A DNA stretch of 64,000 bases, from contig NZ_CP132957.1 of the NCBI RefSeq assembly GCF_030863805.1, positions 930,001-994,000 of the forward strand, given 5' to 3'. Positions 34,641 through 43,131 of the stretch are shown in pieces. How positions within the stretch are numbered: the stretch's first letter is position 1; every line of letters starts with the position of its first letter. The notes beneath the pieces are model-generated. The model ran no database searches. It was not told the DNA's origin and worked only from the letters and a program-made list of their open reading frames with translations. Source of the DNA: Kineothrix sp. MB12-C1 (GTDB lineage: Bacteria > Bacillota > Clostridia > Lachnospirales > Lachnospiraceae). Both the position numbers and the translations under genes were made by a program.

Positions 34641-36902
34641 CTATTCGAAGTATGCGTTGTCCTTTTTTAACCGGATGAAACAGCCAACATCCGAAAGTCG
34701 CTCAGTCACCGGCATATCAGGTAAAGCTGCCAGTATATCATTCTTATAACGGCGGCCTGCACGGCTATCCAGAATAGAGAACACGCAGGAATCACTTTCT
34801 CTGCGAATTCCCCGGCCAAACCACTGGCGCAGCTTGATGAGCATCCCCGGCACGATGACCTCATTGAGATAACCGTAAAAGTCAGGATACAGGGTCTTTT
34901 CATATTCCAACACCGGATCAGGAGCCGGAAATGGCAGCCGTACCACAATGAGGGAAGATAAAATATCCCCGGCAAGATCGATGCCCTCTCCGGCACTGTC
35001 GCTGGCACAAAGGATACCGTTACCGCTTTTACGAAAAGCGTCGATGGCATCCAGACGGCCTTTGCCCATGCGGAACAAAGGGAACGAAGTAACTCGTCCG
35101 CACAGTACTTCATACGCCTGCTCCATCATGCGGTAAGAAGTAAACAGAACGAGGGTATGCCCATGGGTTGCTTCAATCAACTCCACCAGCCGATTCACCA
35201 CCGCCTTAAAATAGCTGCTGTCCTTGTCTGAAGGAGTGGGCATATCCTGCGGAAGATACAACAAAGCGTGGTTCGGATAATCAAAGGGCGAAGCCTTGCT
35301 GGTTTCAAAAACACGACGTTTCTCTGCCAGTATAATTCCATTATTTCGCTTGAAATGTGAAAAATCACCCCCCACAGAGAGTGTGCCGGAGGTCAGGATA
35401 TACGGAATTTCTTCCTGCCAAATATCCTCCGACAACAGGAAATCAAGCTGTTTTGGAAGGGCGCAGACCCGGCAGGCCGTTGCCCCGGTCATTTCCAGCC
35501 AGAGAATAGACTCCGCATGGTGAAATAAGATGGAGAGCTTCGTTTCCTGCTGTTCCATGCGGTTTACCAGTCGGTCGTACCGATCCCTTTTTTCACGGGA
35601 GGTGGTATAAAAAAGCACCGACAGTCTGCGCAGCACAGCCATCAGTGTTTTCAAAGCTCGTATGCAGTTTAAGTCAATCTGTACGTCATAGCAGTTTTTA
35701 TCAAAGCTTGTACCTGCGGCATACCGCAATGCTTCAAAGAGCAGAGCATTTTGTTCCTGCATGGTTTCACACAGTCTGACGATCTCCGCTTTGTCGGGAT
35801 TGCCTGCACCTATGGCGTGGTAAATGCTTGCCACCAGCCGTTCCATTTCCACATTTTCCAATGTCATGCCGTACATCTGTCGTGCTGCATCAAGGAGCTT
35901 GTGAGCCTCGTCAAAAATCACCACTCCACGGGGAGGAAACAAGGACCTTCTCCCGTTTTTCCTGCCAAGTACATCAGCCAGCACAAGGTTGTGGTTGGCA
36001 ATCTGAAAGTCATATCCAAGGGACTGTGCTTTGCGGATGAAGTCACGATACCGGCAGACAGAAGATAGAGAGCAGTTTAGATGGCAGCGTTCCACATTGA
36101 TGCAGGATTTCACATAGTCTGTTAAGGAGAGCTTATCCAAATCAAGGGGGCAGGCTCCGGTAAAAAGCCCCGTCAGGATAGAAAGCAGTTCCTTATCCTC
36201 ATGGCGGTCATTATGTGCGATAGAGGAACGATACCCCTTTACCCGGCTATCGCAGGCATAATGGGATTTCCCCTTGCGAACCACAAAGGACAGGGGCTTG
36301 TCAATGATACGGTGTTCCATCAGAATATTGGAAATCTGAGGGATATATTCTTCCGTCAGTGCCTTTTGCAGCGCAATGGTGGAAGTAGAGATAATTGTCG
36401 GCAGCTTATTGGCGCTAAACAGGTTGTGGACCGTTACGGCCAATATGTAGGCATGGGTTTTGCCTGTACCCACCTCTGCCTCACAGAGCGCCAGCCGGTT
36501 TCCCTGCAAGGACTCCAGCATTTCCAGCGCAAGAGCCGCCTGATTTTCCCGGAAGTCCATACCATGTTCCGGCAGGATGTTTGAAAAAATATGTTCCAGA
36601 AGATTTCTGGCTCTTAGGGCCGGCTTGATGGAAAAAGTGTTTTCCGGTTCCGATTCTGTCTGTGAAAGCATTTTTTCCATCGCTTTTTGATATCCGCTTT
36701 CATTCAGCGGCACCGCTTTGGAAAAGAGTCGTTTTGCCTTTAAGGTGGTAAGCTCCACCATGCGGTAGCTGTATGTTTTTCCGGTGTAGTATTCCAAAAG
36801 CACGCAATTATCGGCTGTCAGCACAATGCGTTCCTCTTGCCGAATTAAGCCCGCTTCGTAAATCTTATTTTGAATATCTGCCATATAGACAGGTTGGTTC
36901 AT
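34641..36902 (-). CDS. DinG/XPD-like superfamily 2 DNA helicase
   Basis: The 753-residue protein has Walker A EAEVGTGKTH (about 141-150), DEAH box VVIFDEAHKLL (331-334), and a C-terminal LCASDSAGEGIDLAGD and QWFGRGIRR helicase core. Cysteines C217, C267, C273, C277 and C283 match the iron-sulfur cluster insert of XPD/DinG helicases. It is expected to unwind DNA 5' to 3'. AAAGGAGG precedes the start. In clostridial integrative elements such helicases lie near the recombinase genes. Confidence 0.85.
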   Translation of the reverse strand: MNQPVYMADIQNKIYEAGLIRQEERIVLTADNCVLLEYYTGKTYSYRMVELTTLKAKRLFSKAVPLNESGYQKAMEKMLSQTESEPENTFSIKPALRARNLLEHIFSNILPEHGMDFRENQAALALEMLESLQGNRLALCEAEVGTGKTHAYILAVTVHNLFSANKLPTIISTSTIALQKALTEEYIPQISNILMEHRIIDKPLSFVVRKGKSHYACDSRVKGYRSSIAHNDRHEDKELLSILTGLFTGACPLDLDKLSLTDYVKSCINVERCHLNCSLSSVCRYRDFIRKAQSLGYDFQIANHNLVLADVLGRKNGRRSLFPPRGVVIFDEAHKLLDAARQMYGMTLENVEMERLVASIYHAIGAGNPDKAEIVRLCETMQEQNALLFEALRYAAGTSFDKNCYDVQIDLNCIRALKTLMAVLRRLSVLFYTTSREKRDRYDRLVNRMEQQETKLSILFHHAESILWLEMTGATACRVCALPKQLDFLLSEDIWQEEIPYILTSGTLSVGGDFSHFKRNNGIILAEKRRVFETSKASPFDYPNHALLYLPQDMPTPSDKDSSYFKAVVNRLVELIEATHGHTLVLFTSYRMMEQAYEVLCGRVTSFPLFRMGKGRLDAIDAFRKSGNGILCASDSAGEGIDLAGDILSSLIVVRLPFPAPDPVLEYEKTLYPDFYGYLNEVIVPGMLIKLRQWFGRGIRRESDSCVFSILDSRAGRRYKNDILAALPDMPVTERLSDVGCFIRLKKDNAYFE

Positions 36903-36944
36903 ATCGTTTTGCCTCCTTTGCTTGCCTAAAGGAGCGACACAAGA

Positions 36945-37006
36945 ATGCGGCGGAATCAGGAAACGGTTTGAAAGTTTGATGACTCAAAAGACCTGTTCCG
37001 CCGCAT
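36945..37006. repeat. Large imperfect inverted repeat upstream of the helicase
   Basis: ATGCGGCGGAATCAGG (36945-36960) pairs with CCTGTTCCGCCGCAT (36992-37006), one base bulged, around a 31-base loop. A small hairpin TCTATCG-CTCC-CGATAGA lies at 37010-37028. It is 40 bases upstream of the helicase start and may be a regulatory or replication/transfer structure. Confidence 0.5.
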
Positions 37007-37416
37007 GGTTTCTATCGCTCCGATAGAGCACGATAGATTTTTATATCAAAGCAAAGGTGTGACAAGCGATCCGGCTGGTGTTGCCGGACTCCATAAAAGC
37101 CGCCCCTCATTCTTTCTCAAACGAGGGTGATGCGTTTTCCCGGCCGTCGGCCGGGCTGCTCAATGCGGTGAAGCGTTCAAAGCAGAAGTACCATGATAAC
37201 CGGCAGGGATCGTCGCAATCCGTCCCACCACAGGACGTGACTGCCGCAGACATAATCGCTCGGAGGGCAATGCCCTCGTCTTGGCGTGTCCCGGTGTGTC
37301 GCTCCCCCTGCCGGTGATGTACCCATCACACCCATATTCTGTTTTCAATGTTCAGGTGAAAGGAAGCTTGAAAATTTTCCTTTCACCCAATGTCAAAAAA
37401 CAGGGGGGGTGACACA
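37007..37416. other. Gene-free, GC-rich, hairpin-dense region of the element
   Basis: No gene is visible. Clear hairpins are CCCGGCC-GTC-GGCCGGG (37139-37155), GAGGGCA-ATGCCCTC (37263-37277) and GGTGAAAGGAA...TTCCTTTCACC (37355-37365/37377-37387). The region lies between the helicase and sigma-like genes, where other elements of this type keep transfer origins or regulatory RNAs; this is an inference. Confidence 0.45.
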
Positions 37417-37908
37417 TCATTCATCAAAAAAAATTTTTAGTTTTTTTGCGGACCACTGTAAGCTCATCCAAACCGAATGTTGCTTAACAGACTCCATCCT
37501 TGCTATTTGTCGAGTAGACAAACCTTGGAAGAAGTGTAGAATAAACCGGCGCCGCTGGATTTCGGTCAACTTCCCACTGTCCAGTAACCGCCTTGCAGCG
37601 TCCTTGGCTTTTGTGGTATCGCTTTTATGGATCAAATCCAAATCAAGGGGCGGTGCGGCAAGCTGCTCTGTTTCCTCCAGCCCGTTGATGCTCACATCCA
37701 AACGGCTTGTCCGATTTTCATGTGTGACTTGCTCATGATAAATTTCATCTGACAAGGCTTTCAGCTCCAAAAAGTCCTGTGCTGTCTTGCCGGGGTTCTC
37801 CGCAAGGTAGTCCTCCAGCGTGATTTCTACAATGCGGTCTGCGAAACGGTAAACAATACCCCCGCTGAATTTATTTAGGGCATAATCACTGTCCTTATAA
37901 TTCTTCAT
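37417..37908 (-). CDS. Sigma-70 region 4-like HTH protein of the element
   Basis: The 163-residue protein begins MKNYKDSDYALNKFSGGIVYRFADRIVEITLEDYL, as in the sigma-like proteins of clostridial integrative elements, and ends in a helix-turn-helix (RRFILHFFQGLSTRQIARMESVKQHSVWMSL, about 118-150). There is no region 2, so it is unlikely to be a stand-alone sigma. It probably regulates element genes. The GGAGG ribosome site sits inside the 3' arm of a perfect hairpin (37917-37956). An IS3 element has inserted about 100 bases upstream. Confidence 0.78.
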   Translation of the reverse strand: MKNYKDSDYALNKFSGGIVYRFADRIVEITLEDYLAENPGKTAQDFLELKALSDEIYHEQVTHENRTSRLDVSINGLEETEQLAAPPLDLDLIHKSDTTKAKDAARRLLDSGKLTEIQRRRFILHFFQGLSTRQIARMESVKQHSVWMSLQWSAKKLKIFFDE

Positions 37909-37916
37909 GTTCCTTT

Positions 37917-37956
37917 CCTCCGATCTGTTTTCTAAAATGCGAAAACAGATCGGAGG
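37917..37956 (-). promoter_or_regulatory. Ribosome-site-sequestering hairpin
   Basis: CCTCCGATCTGTTTTC (37917-37932) and its exact inverse (37941-37956) form a 16-bp stem with an 8-base loop. On the minus-strand transcript the 3' arm ends GATCGGAGG, which is the Shine-Dalgarno sequence for the ATG at 37908 (AAAGGAAC between). Folding would block translation initiation. Confidence 0.7.
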
Positions 37957-38098
37957 GTGGGGAACGGCAACGTGGGTTCGACACGCTTATATAGGAAACG
38001 ACATCTTCTTTTTGATGTTGTATCATAAAAGTTGACACCCTATTCTCAAGGACTTTGATATATAATCATAATCAATACGAGAACAGGAGAAACAACCT

Positions 38099-38440
38099 AT
38101 GGCACAAAATCAAAAATCTTATGACAATGAATTTAAAGCACAAGCTGTAAAACTTGCTCAGGAAATTGGTGGGCATAAAGCAGCTAACGAATTAGGGATT
38201 CCCAAGGGTACTATGTACACCTGGATAAAAGCCTTCAAAGAAGGTCGTCTCAGCGCAAATGACGCGGTTCATACGCCTAAGAATGCCTTATCTCTTAACG
38301 ATGAGCTTATCGAACTCAAAAAGCGCATTAAAGAGCAGGATAAGGAAATCCGTCGTTTAAAAGAAGAAAATGAATTTCTCGAAGAAGCCAGTGCTTTTTT
38401 CGCAGCCAGCCGTCGGAAGTCAGCAAAAAACAGAGACTGA
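38099..38440 (+). CDS. IS3 family transposase OrfA
   Basis: The 113-residue protein has an N-terminal helix-turn-helix (NEFKAQAVKLAQEIGGHKAANELGIPKGTMYTWIKAF) and a C-terminal leucine-zipper-like coiled coil (ELIELKKRIKEQDKEIRRLKEENEFL). It binds the element ends. AGGAG lies before the ATG. The stop overlaps the orfB ATG (TGATG). Confidence 0.9.
   Translation: MAQNQKSYDNEFKAQAVKLAQEIGGHKAANELGIPKGTMYTWIKAFKEGRLSANDAVHTPKNALSLNDELIELKKRIKEQDKEIRRLKEENEFLEEASAFFAASRRKSAKNRD
38425..38431 (+). other. Programmed -1 frameshift site A_AAA_AAC
   Basis: The heptamer lies in the orfA frame as gca-aaa-aac. Slipping by -1 joins the orfA reading to the orfB frame (SKKQRLMFIATK) just before the overlap, giving the OrfAB transposase typical of the IS3 family. 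Confidence 0.85.
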
Positions 38441-39345
38441 TGTTTATTGCAACCAAAACTGATGACGGCGAGATTAAGGGCAAAATTTCTTTTTATTGCA
38501 GAGTGCTTCATGTTTCCAGACAAGCATTCAATAAATACCTAAAAGCAAAGGATGCTCCATGGAAATATCAGGAATTGGCAGATGCAATGCTTGATATTTG
38601 TAGTGAGGATGAATGTAATGACACTTATGGAAGAATCCGTATGTATCAGGCATTACAACTCAAACAGCCGGAGGGTATACACATTCCCGGCGAGAGAACT
38701 GTTTATCGTGTCATGGACGAAATTGGTCTTAATCACAAACCAAAACGCAAGCCTAATGGTATTACTAAAGCTGACAAAGAAGCCCGGAAATCAGATGATT
38801 TAATAAAACGTGACTTCACTGCTGAAAAACCTCTAAAAAAATGTATTACTGATATGACTGAAATAAAAGCTTCTGATGGAAAACTGTATGTTTCAGCCAT
38901 CTTTGACTGCTACGATTTAGCGGTATTGGGTCTTGCCATGGATACAAATATGAAAGCTCCCCTTTGTGAACAAACCTTAGATAACGCTTATAGAGCCTAT
39001 CCTATGCTTAGGGGAGCTATTCTTCACAGTGACAGAGGTACGCAGTATACCAGCGGGTTATATCGTAAGGCAATCAACAAATATGGCATTCTTCAAAGCA
39101 TGAACAGTGCCGGTGGCAGATGCCATGACAATGCCAGATGTGAAAGTATGTGGGCAAGATTCAAAGAGGAATTACTTTATGGACGTTACGATACCAGCTC
39201 AATGACAGTAGAACAGTTAAAAACTCTTATTTGGAGATACTTCATCGGCTATTGGAATAACCGGCGAATCTGTTCAGCTAACGGTGGCTTACCTCCGATG
39301 GTTAAGCGACAGCAGTACTATGATTCATTGCAGGAGGCAGCATAA
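38440..39345 (+). CDS. IS3 family transposase OrfB (DDE)
   Basis: The 301-residue protein has the rve integrase core: KCITDMTEIKASDGKLYVSAIFDCYD (first Asp), ILHSDRGTQYTSGLYR (second Asp) and NARCESMWARFKEELL (Glu), the DDE triad of IS3/IS150 transposases. It is translated mainly as an OrfAB fusion. An identical protein is encoded by copy 2 at 62977-63882. Confidence 0.92.
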   Translation: MFIATKTDDGEIKGKISFYCRVLHVSRQAFNKYLKAKDAPWKYQELADAMLDICSEDECNDTYGRIRMYQALQLKQPEGIHIPGERTVYRVMDEIGLNHKPKRKPNGITKADKEARKSDDLIKRDFTAEKPLKKCITDMTEIKASDGKLYVSAIFDCYDLAVLGLAMDTNMKAPLCEQTLDNAYRAYPMLRGAILHSDRGTQYTSGLYRKAINKYGILQSMNSAGGRCHDNARCESMWARFKEELLYGRYDTSSMTVEQLKTLIWRYFIGYWNNRRICSANGGLPPMVKRQQYYDSLQEAA

Positions 39346-39443
39346 GGTCGAACATTCTTGAGAAAAAAGTGTAAACCAATATTGACAATATCATTTCCTG
39401 ATTTTGGAATATTCGGTCGCAGTATCAGGTATTCTGTCGAAAG

Positions 39444-39486
39444 AAAAAAGTCAGCACTTTGCCACAGGCAAAATACTGACTTTTTT
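39444..39486 (-). terminator. Terminator downstream of the riboswitch unit
   Basis: AAAAAAGTCAG...CTGACTTTTTT with inner TTTGCC/GGCAAA pairs forms a strong stem with A/T runs on both sides. It ends the transcript that begins at the c-di-GMP riboswitch; it also works on the plus strand. Confidence 0.8.
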
Positions 39487-39581
39487 ATGTATTGAATATT
39501 AAGTTTTATGACCAGAAGGTGATATATACGGACTATGCCGTCTTTAGTCCCACCTCTGCATGGGAGAGAAAAAAGGATTGC

Positions 39582-39647
39582 TCATAGAAATACCTCTTCC
39601 GCCAGAGCACAGCGAAAGCCGGTATTCCCGATATCCAAATGACCCAT
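39582..39647 (-). pseudogene. 22-codon gene scrap behind the c-di-GMP riboswitch
   Basis: The frame MGHLDIGNTGFRCALAEEVFL ends at 39582. NTGFRCA resembles the C-terminal end of formylglycine-generating (SUMF-type) domains. There is no ribosome site, and the frame is open upstream into the riboswitch terminator. It is probably the 3' scrap of a deleted gene; a real small peptide cannot be excluded. Confidence 0.4.
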
Positions 39648-39657
39648 CAAAAGCCGT

Positions 39658-39701
39658 AAAAAAGTACAAGGGTCCACCCTCTGGGATAGAGGGCAGACCC
39701 T
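39658..39701 (-). terminator. Expression-platform terminator of the c-di-GMP riboswitch
   Basis: On the minus strand AGGGTC-TG-CCCTC pairs with GAGGG-TG-GACCCT, followed by TGTAC and six T residues. It follows the aptamer by about 10 bases. Confidence 0.8.
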
Positions 39702-39710
39702 GTGCGGCGT

Positions 39711-39795
39711 TTGGCAGCCAGGCTATCGTAGCGTCAGGTGACGCCTTAGACCCTGTGGCTTTGCGCCCCCGGTTTTCACCGGGTTTGCCCCTTGG
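39711..39795 (-). promoter_or_regulatory. c-di-GMP-I (GEMM) riboswitch aptamer
   Basis: The minus strand reads GGGGCAAACCCGGTGAAAAC, then GGGGGCGCAAAGCCACAGGG and TCTAAGGCGTC, then CTACGATAGCCTGGCTGCC. The order GGCAAACC, GAAA tetraloop hairpin, GCGCAAAGCCACNGG, CUAAG, and closing GGCUGCC is that of the GEMM-I aptamer. A terminator follows directly. It is downstream of the ABC permease gene stop and reads only into a gene scrap. Confidence 0.85.
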
Positions 39796-39876
39796 CTCTA
39801 TTTAGTTTTTGGGCAACTGAAATCCTTAAACTTGTAAGCTTATACAAGTTTAAAGAAACTGCTTACATGACCAGCC

Positions 39877-42261
39877 TCATTCAATTACCTTAATACGGTC
39901 GGCCAGTGATTGTTTTCTCAGATAATGCACAGCCAATGTTGAATAGCATAGTTGAATTATCGCTAGAATTACGGTAAGCAGAGCAACCGCCATCCATGGA
40001 AAATGATAGGTTAAGGTACCAAAGATACCGACCTGATTAAAGGCAGTGCAAATAACAAATCCGGCAGGAGCACCAACCGCAACAGCGAGAGTAAGGGCAA
40101 TGCCAACATACCATAGGCATTCTAAGGAAAGCATGGATGCCAGTTGTCTGCCGCTCATTCCCACTGACTGCAAAATTCCAAGCTCCTGTTTCTTTGCCAG
40201 AAGGTTCGTCATAAGTGTATTGATCAGATTTACCAGCGCAAACAAGAATAAGAATACCACTAATGCATATAGCCCTTTTATCATCTGGCCAGCCATATCC
40301 TCTAAGCTGTCCGCAAGATCCTTTCGGGATGTAATATCAATCCGACCATCGGCGGTAGCGGAAAAAACAGCCTTCCGTACTTCTTCTGAATCTTTATCCG
40401 TATATACATTCCATACCGTATTAAAGTTACTGACTTGAGGATAAAGCTTGGACAGCGTTTCATTTGTAACCAAAAAGGGGGAGGCACTTACACCGGTATC
40501 AAGAGATCCCTTTGCAATTCCAAGGACAATCATCTCCACGCTTTGTCCATCATATCCTTTGCATAAAAGCACATCGCCTATGTTTGGTTCATAATTGTTG
40601 TACCGTGCAAGCAGATGCTCTGAATCAGCAATTATGACACCGCTTCTTTTAACCATTTCCTCATAGTCTGCTTCACCTGCCATAATAAATTCAGGAGGTA
40701 AAAACTGATTGAATTGCTCCCTCGTCAGTCCTGCAAACGAAAATCCACCCGGATTTTTCGGTAATTCCACTTCTGCATAGCTGCTGTTGTAGCGTGTAAT
40801 CTTGGTGACAAAATCTAACTTGAGTAAGGCTTGATACAGCGGCTCATTAAGAGGGTTTTCCTCCAGTACAGTATGTTGTTCTTCCAAACTGGGGTGGGAA
40901 AGACTAAGCATATAATTTCCGCCATCTCCCAGATTTTTTGCTGCCATACTGTCCACATCAAAGGAAACAGCATAGGTAGCGACACACATTAGCATAACAG
41001 CAGTTAATCCCAGAGAAATAAATGTTAGAACAGACTTTTTTCGATTACGAACAAAACTCATTCCGGCCAGAGATAGAGGCGTGATACGGCGGTGCAGCTG
41101 CTTGGAAACGCTTTTTCCTTCCTGCTTTGAATAAAAGGTCATCCTCACAGCTTCAATTGCCGACACCTTTCCAGCTATACGGATTGGCACACGGGTTGCT
41201 AAAATCACTGATAGGGTCATTATAGCCGCTACACCAAATGCTGACCGCAGATTCGTTCCCCACTGCCAATACCCGGGCATCCATGCAAATACAGCACATC
41301 CGGCAATAATAATTCCAAGGGGAATAGAACGCAGGCAAAGAATCAATGTTTCTCGGCGCACGATACGCTTTAGCTGTTTGGATGTTGTCCCGATTACCTT
41401 CAGGCGTCCGTATTCCCGCAGCTTTCCCGACACGGAAATATAAAAGAGGCTGTATATGACTACACTGCAAGCAATAACCAGCAGCAGCCCCACCAGATAC
41501 AGCATGGTATTATCGGATGATTGAAACCCAACCATATCAAAGTAATTGGAGCTGTAGAAGATTTTATCTTCCGGGACTCCCTGTTTCAGCAAAAATTCTT
41601 TAATCTGACCTTTTAAAGCATCCATATTTTCTTCATTACTGCCTGCTATACGAAAACGAAAGTCAAAAGTGGGCACAGGTGATGCACGTTTAACAGCATA
41701 TGCTTTGGATGTGAAAATTGTAAAGGAGCGGGATGTATTTTCGCTCAGTAAAATGCCTGTCACCGTGTAATCCTGATTTCTACCATCGCCCATATCCAAC
41801 TGCACACTCTGTCCTGTGACCGCAGGCAGGTTAAGATACTGCAAAAATGGCAGCTCGACCATAATCTCTGCTTCTGTTTCTGGCAAGCGGCCGTCTATAT
41901 CCGGTCGTCCTGCAAGACGGATCTGATTTTCATCTTCATATAATACCGTTAAAGCGGTATCTTGATAGCGGGCAGTGCTAATTGATTTAGAGACACCCCA
42001 TTGTTCAACCTCGGGCTGCTGAGAAAGAACATCAATCATTTCTTGTGAAATTTCCGCACATACAGCTTGATACTGGCCCCTGATACGCTCCACTAATTCT
42101 ACATTCTGTGCCGAAAGATAAAAGCACAATGTGGATAGGAGCACCGTTGCAAATGTAATCGTAATAACAGCAAACAGATTCCGGCGCTTATCCGCTTTCA
42201 GGCTTCTGTCTGTCAGCTTCTTTACAATATTTCCTGTGTCATTTTCAAATGGTAATGTCAT
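39877..42261 (-). CDS. FtsX-type ABC transporter permease
   Basis: The start is the ATG at 42261 with GGGGG five to nine bases before it. The 794-residue protein has an N-terminal membrane helix, a large extracellular domain (about 60-240), two FtsX units (about 255-380 and 670-780) and a second extracellular loop (about 460-650). It pairs with the ATPase 10 bases upstream; the pair resembles MacB/SalY-type exporters for peptides or antibiotics. Confidence 0.85.
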   Translation of the reverse strand: MTLPFENDTGNIVKKLTDRSLKADKRRNLFAVITITFATVLLSTLCFYLSAQNVELVERIRGQYQAVCAEISQEMIDVLSQQPEVEQWGVSKSISTARYQDTALTVLYEDENQIRLAGRPDIDGRLPETEAEIMVELPFLQYLNLPAVTGQSVQLDMGDGRNQDYTVTGILLSENTSRSFTIFTSKAYAVKRASPVPTFDFRFRIAGSNEENMDALKGQIKEFLLKQGVPEDKIFYSSNYFDMVGFQSSDNTMLYLVGLLLVIACSVVIYSLFYISVSGKLREYGRLKVIGTTSKQLKRIVRRETLILCLRSIPLGIIIAGCAVFAWMPGYWQWGTNLRSAFGVAAIMTLSVILATRVPIRIAGKVSAIEAVRMTFYSKQEGKSVSKQLHRRITPLSLAGMSFVRNRKKSVLTFISLGLTAVMLMCVATYAVSFDVDSMAAKNLGDGGNYMLSLSHPSLEEQHTVLEENPLNEPLYQALLKLDFVTKITRYNSSYAEVELPKNPGGFSFAGLTREQFNQFLPPEFIMAGEADYEEMVKRSGVIIADSEHLLARYNNYEPNIGDVLLCKGYDGQSVEMIVLGIAKGSLDTGVSASPFLVTNETLSKLYPQVSNFNTVWNVYTDKDSEEVRKAVFSATADGRIDITSRKDLADSLEDMAGQMIKGLYALVVFLFLFALVNLINTLMTNLLAKKQELGILQSVGMSGRQLASMLSLECLWYVGIALTLAVAVGAPAGFVICTAFNQVGIFGTLTYHFPWMAVALLTVILAIIQLCYSTLAVHYLRKQSLADRIKVIE

Positions 42262-42271
42262 AATATCCCCC

Positions 42272-42937
42272 TTAACCAACGATTTTGCCATCTTCAATCC
42301 GCACGATACGGTCGGCAAGCTGAGCAATTTCGCTATTATGGGTAATCATGACTATTGTTTGGCTGAACTCTGCGCTGGTGCGCTTTAATAGCCCCAGTAC
42401 ATCGGCACTGGTCTTGCTGTCGAGGTTTCCCGTAGGTTCATCGGCCAGCACTATGGCTGGTTTGGTAATCAAGGCACGGGCAATCGCTACCCGCTGCTGC
42501 TGACCGCCGGAAAGATTGTTCGGCATGTTTTTCAGCTTCTCTTCCAGCCCTAACATAGACACCACTTCACTCATAAAAACCCTGTCTGCTGTGTCTCCGT
42601 CCAGCTCTACAGGCAGAACAATATTCTCATAAACATTGAGAATCGGCACAAGGTTATAGTTTTGAAAAATAAAGCCGATGTTTCTGCGGCGAAATATGGT
42701 AAGCTGTTCATCATTCATCTTCGCCAGCTCCTTGTCATTTACCATAACACTGCCGGAGGTAGGCGTATCCAACCCTCCCATCATATGAAGCAGCGTGGAC
42801 TTGCCTGAGCCGGAGGTTCCAACCACGGCAATAAACTCACCCCGCTCCACGGAAAAGTTCACGCCGTCAAGGGCACGGGTAAGATTCGGCTCTGTGCCGT
42901 AATATTTTTTTAAGTTTTTTGTTTGTAAAACACCCAC
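42272..42937 (-). CDS. ABC transporter ATP-binding protein
   Basis: The GTG at 42937 is chosen (AGGTG seven bases upstream). The 221-residue protein has Walker A GTSGSGKST (about 39-47), Q loop FQNYNLVPILNVYENI, signature LSGGQQQRVAIARAL, Walker B VLADEPTGNLDS and the H loop MITHN, as in MacB/LolD-like ATPases. It energises the permease that follows. Its 5' half and upstream region are duplicated at 45195-45609. Confidence 0.92.
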   Translation of the reverse strand: MGVLQTKNLKKYYGTEPNLTRALDGVNFSVERGEFIAVVGTSGSGKSTLLHMMGGLDTPTSGSVMVNDKELAKMNDEQLTIFRRRNIGFIFQNYNLVPILNVYENIVLPVELDGDTADRVFMSEVVSMLGLEEKLKNMPNNLSGGQQQRVAIARALITKPAIVLADEPTGNLDSKTSADVLGLLKRTSAEFSQTIVMITHNSEIAQLADRIVRIEDGKIVG

Positions 42938-43052
42938 ATTTAAACACCTGCCTTTTAAGTTATATGAGTACATTCTAAAATCCAATTGTTACAGAAATCT
43001 CCCAAAAATAAGAATTCACTTGATATACTTCATTAACAGGAGGCTCTGTACT
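42635..43052 (-). repeat. Duplicated ATPase 5' segment, copy A
   Basis: From the ATPase N-terminal half through its upstream region to AGGCTCTGTACT this segment is highly similar to 45195-45609. The similarity includes the ribosome site and the promoter-proximal ATATGAGTACATTCT stretch. Confidence 0.75.
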
Positions 43053-43131
43053 GCATTCTCAAACCACCATATAGGAATTGCGGCTTGTTATTTTGTAACA
43101 TATCGCTTCTCGTGTCTTCAGAGAATCCCAT

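Larger units (their letters stand above)
38013..39393 (+). mobile_element. IS3 family element, copy 1, intact
   Basis: The 1,381-bp element runs TGATGTTGTATC... to ...CAATATCA, with imperfect inverted ends (TGATRTTGT...GTTKACAC...TTCTCAAG), and is flanked by TTT on both sides (38010-38012, 39394-39396), a 3-bp duplication normal for IS3. It holds orfA and orfB in the -1 relation with slippery site A_AAA_AAC. It lies upstream of the sigma-like gene, transcribed away from it. Confidence 0.88.

Noticed and set aside
39560-39805. 81-residue open frame on the plus strand
   Set aside because: It lies over the riboswitch aptamer and terminator on the opposite strand; no ribosome site.
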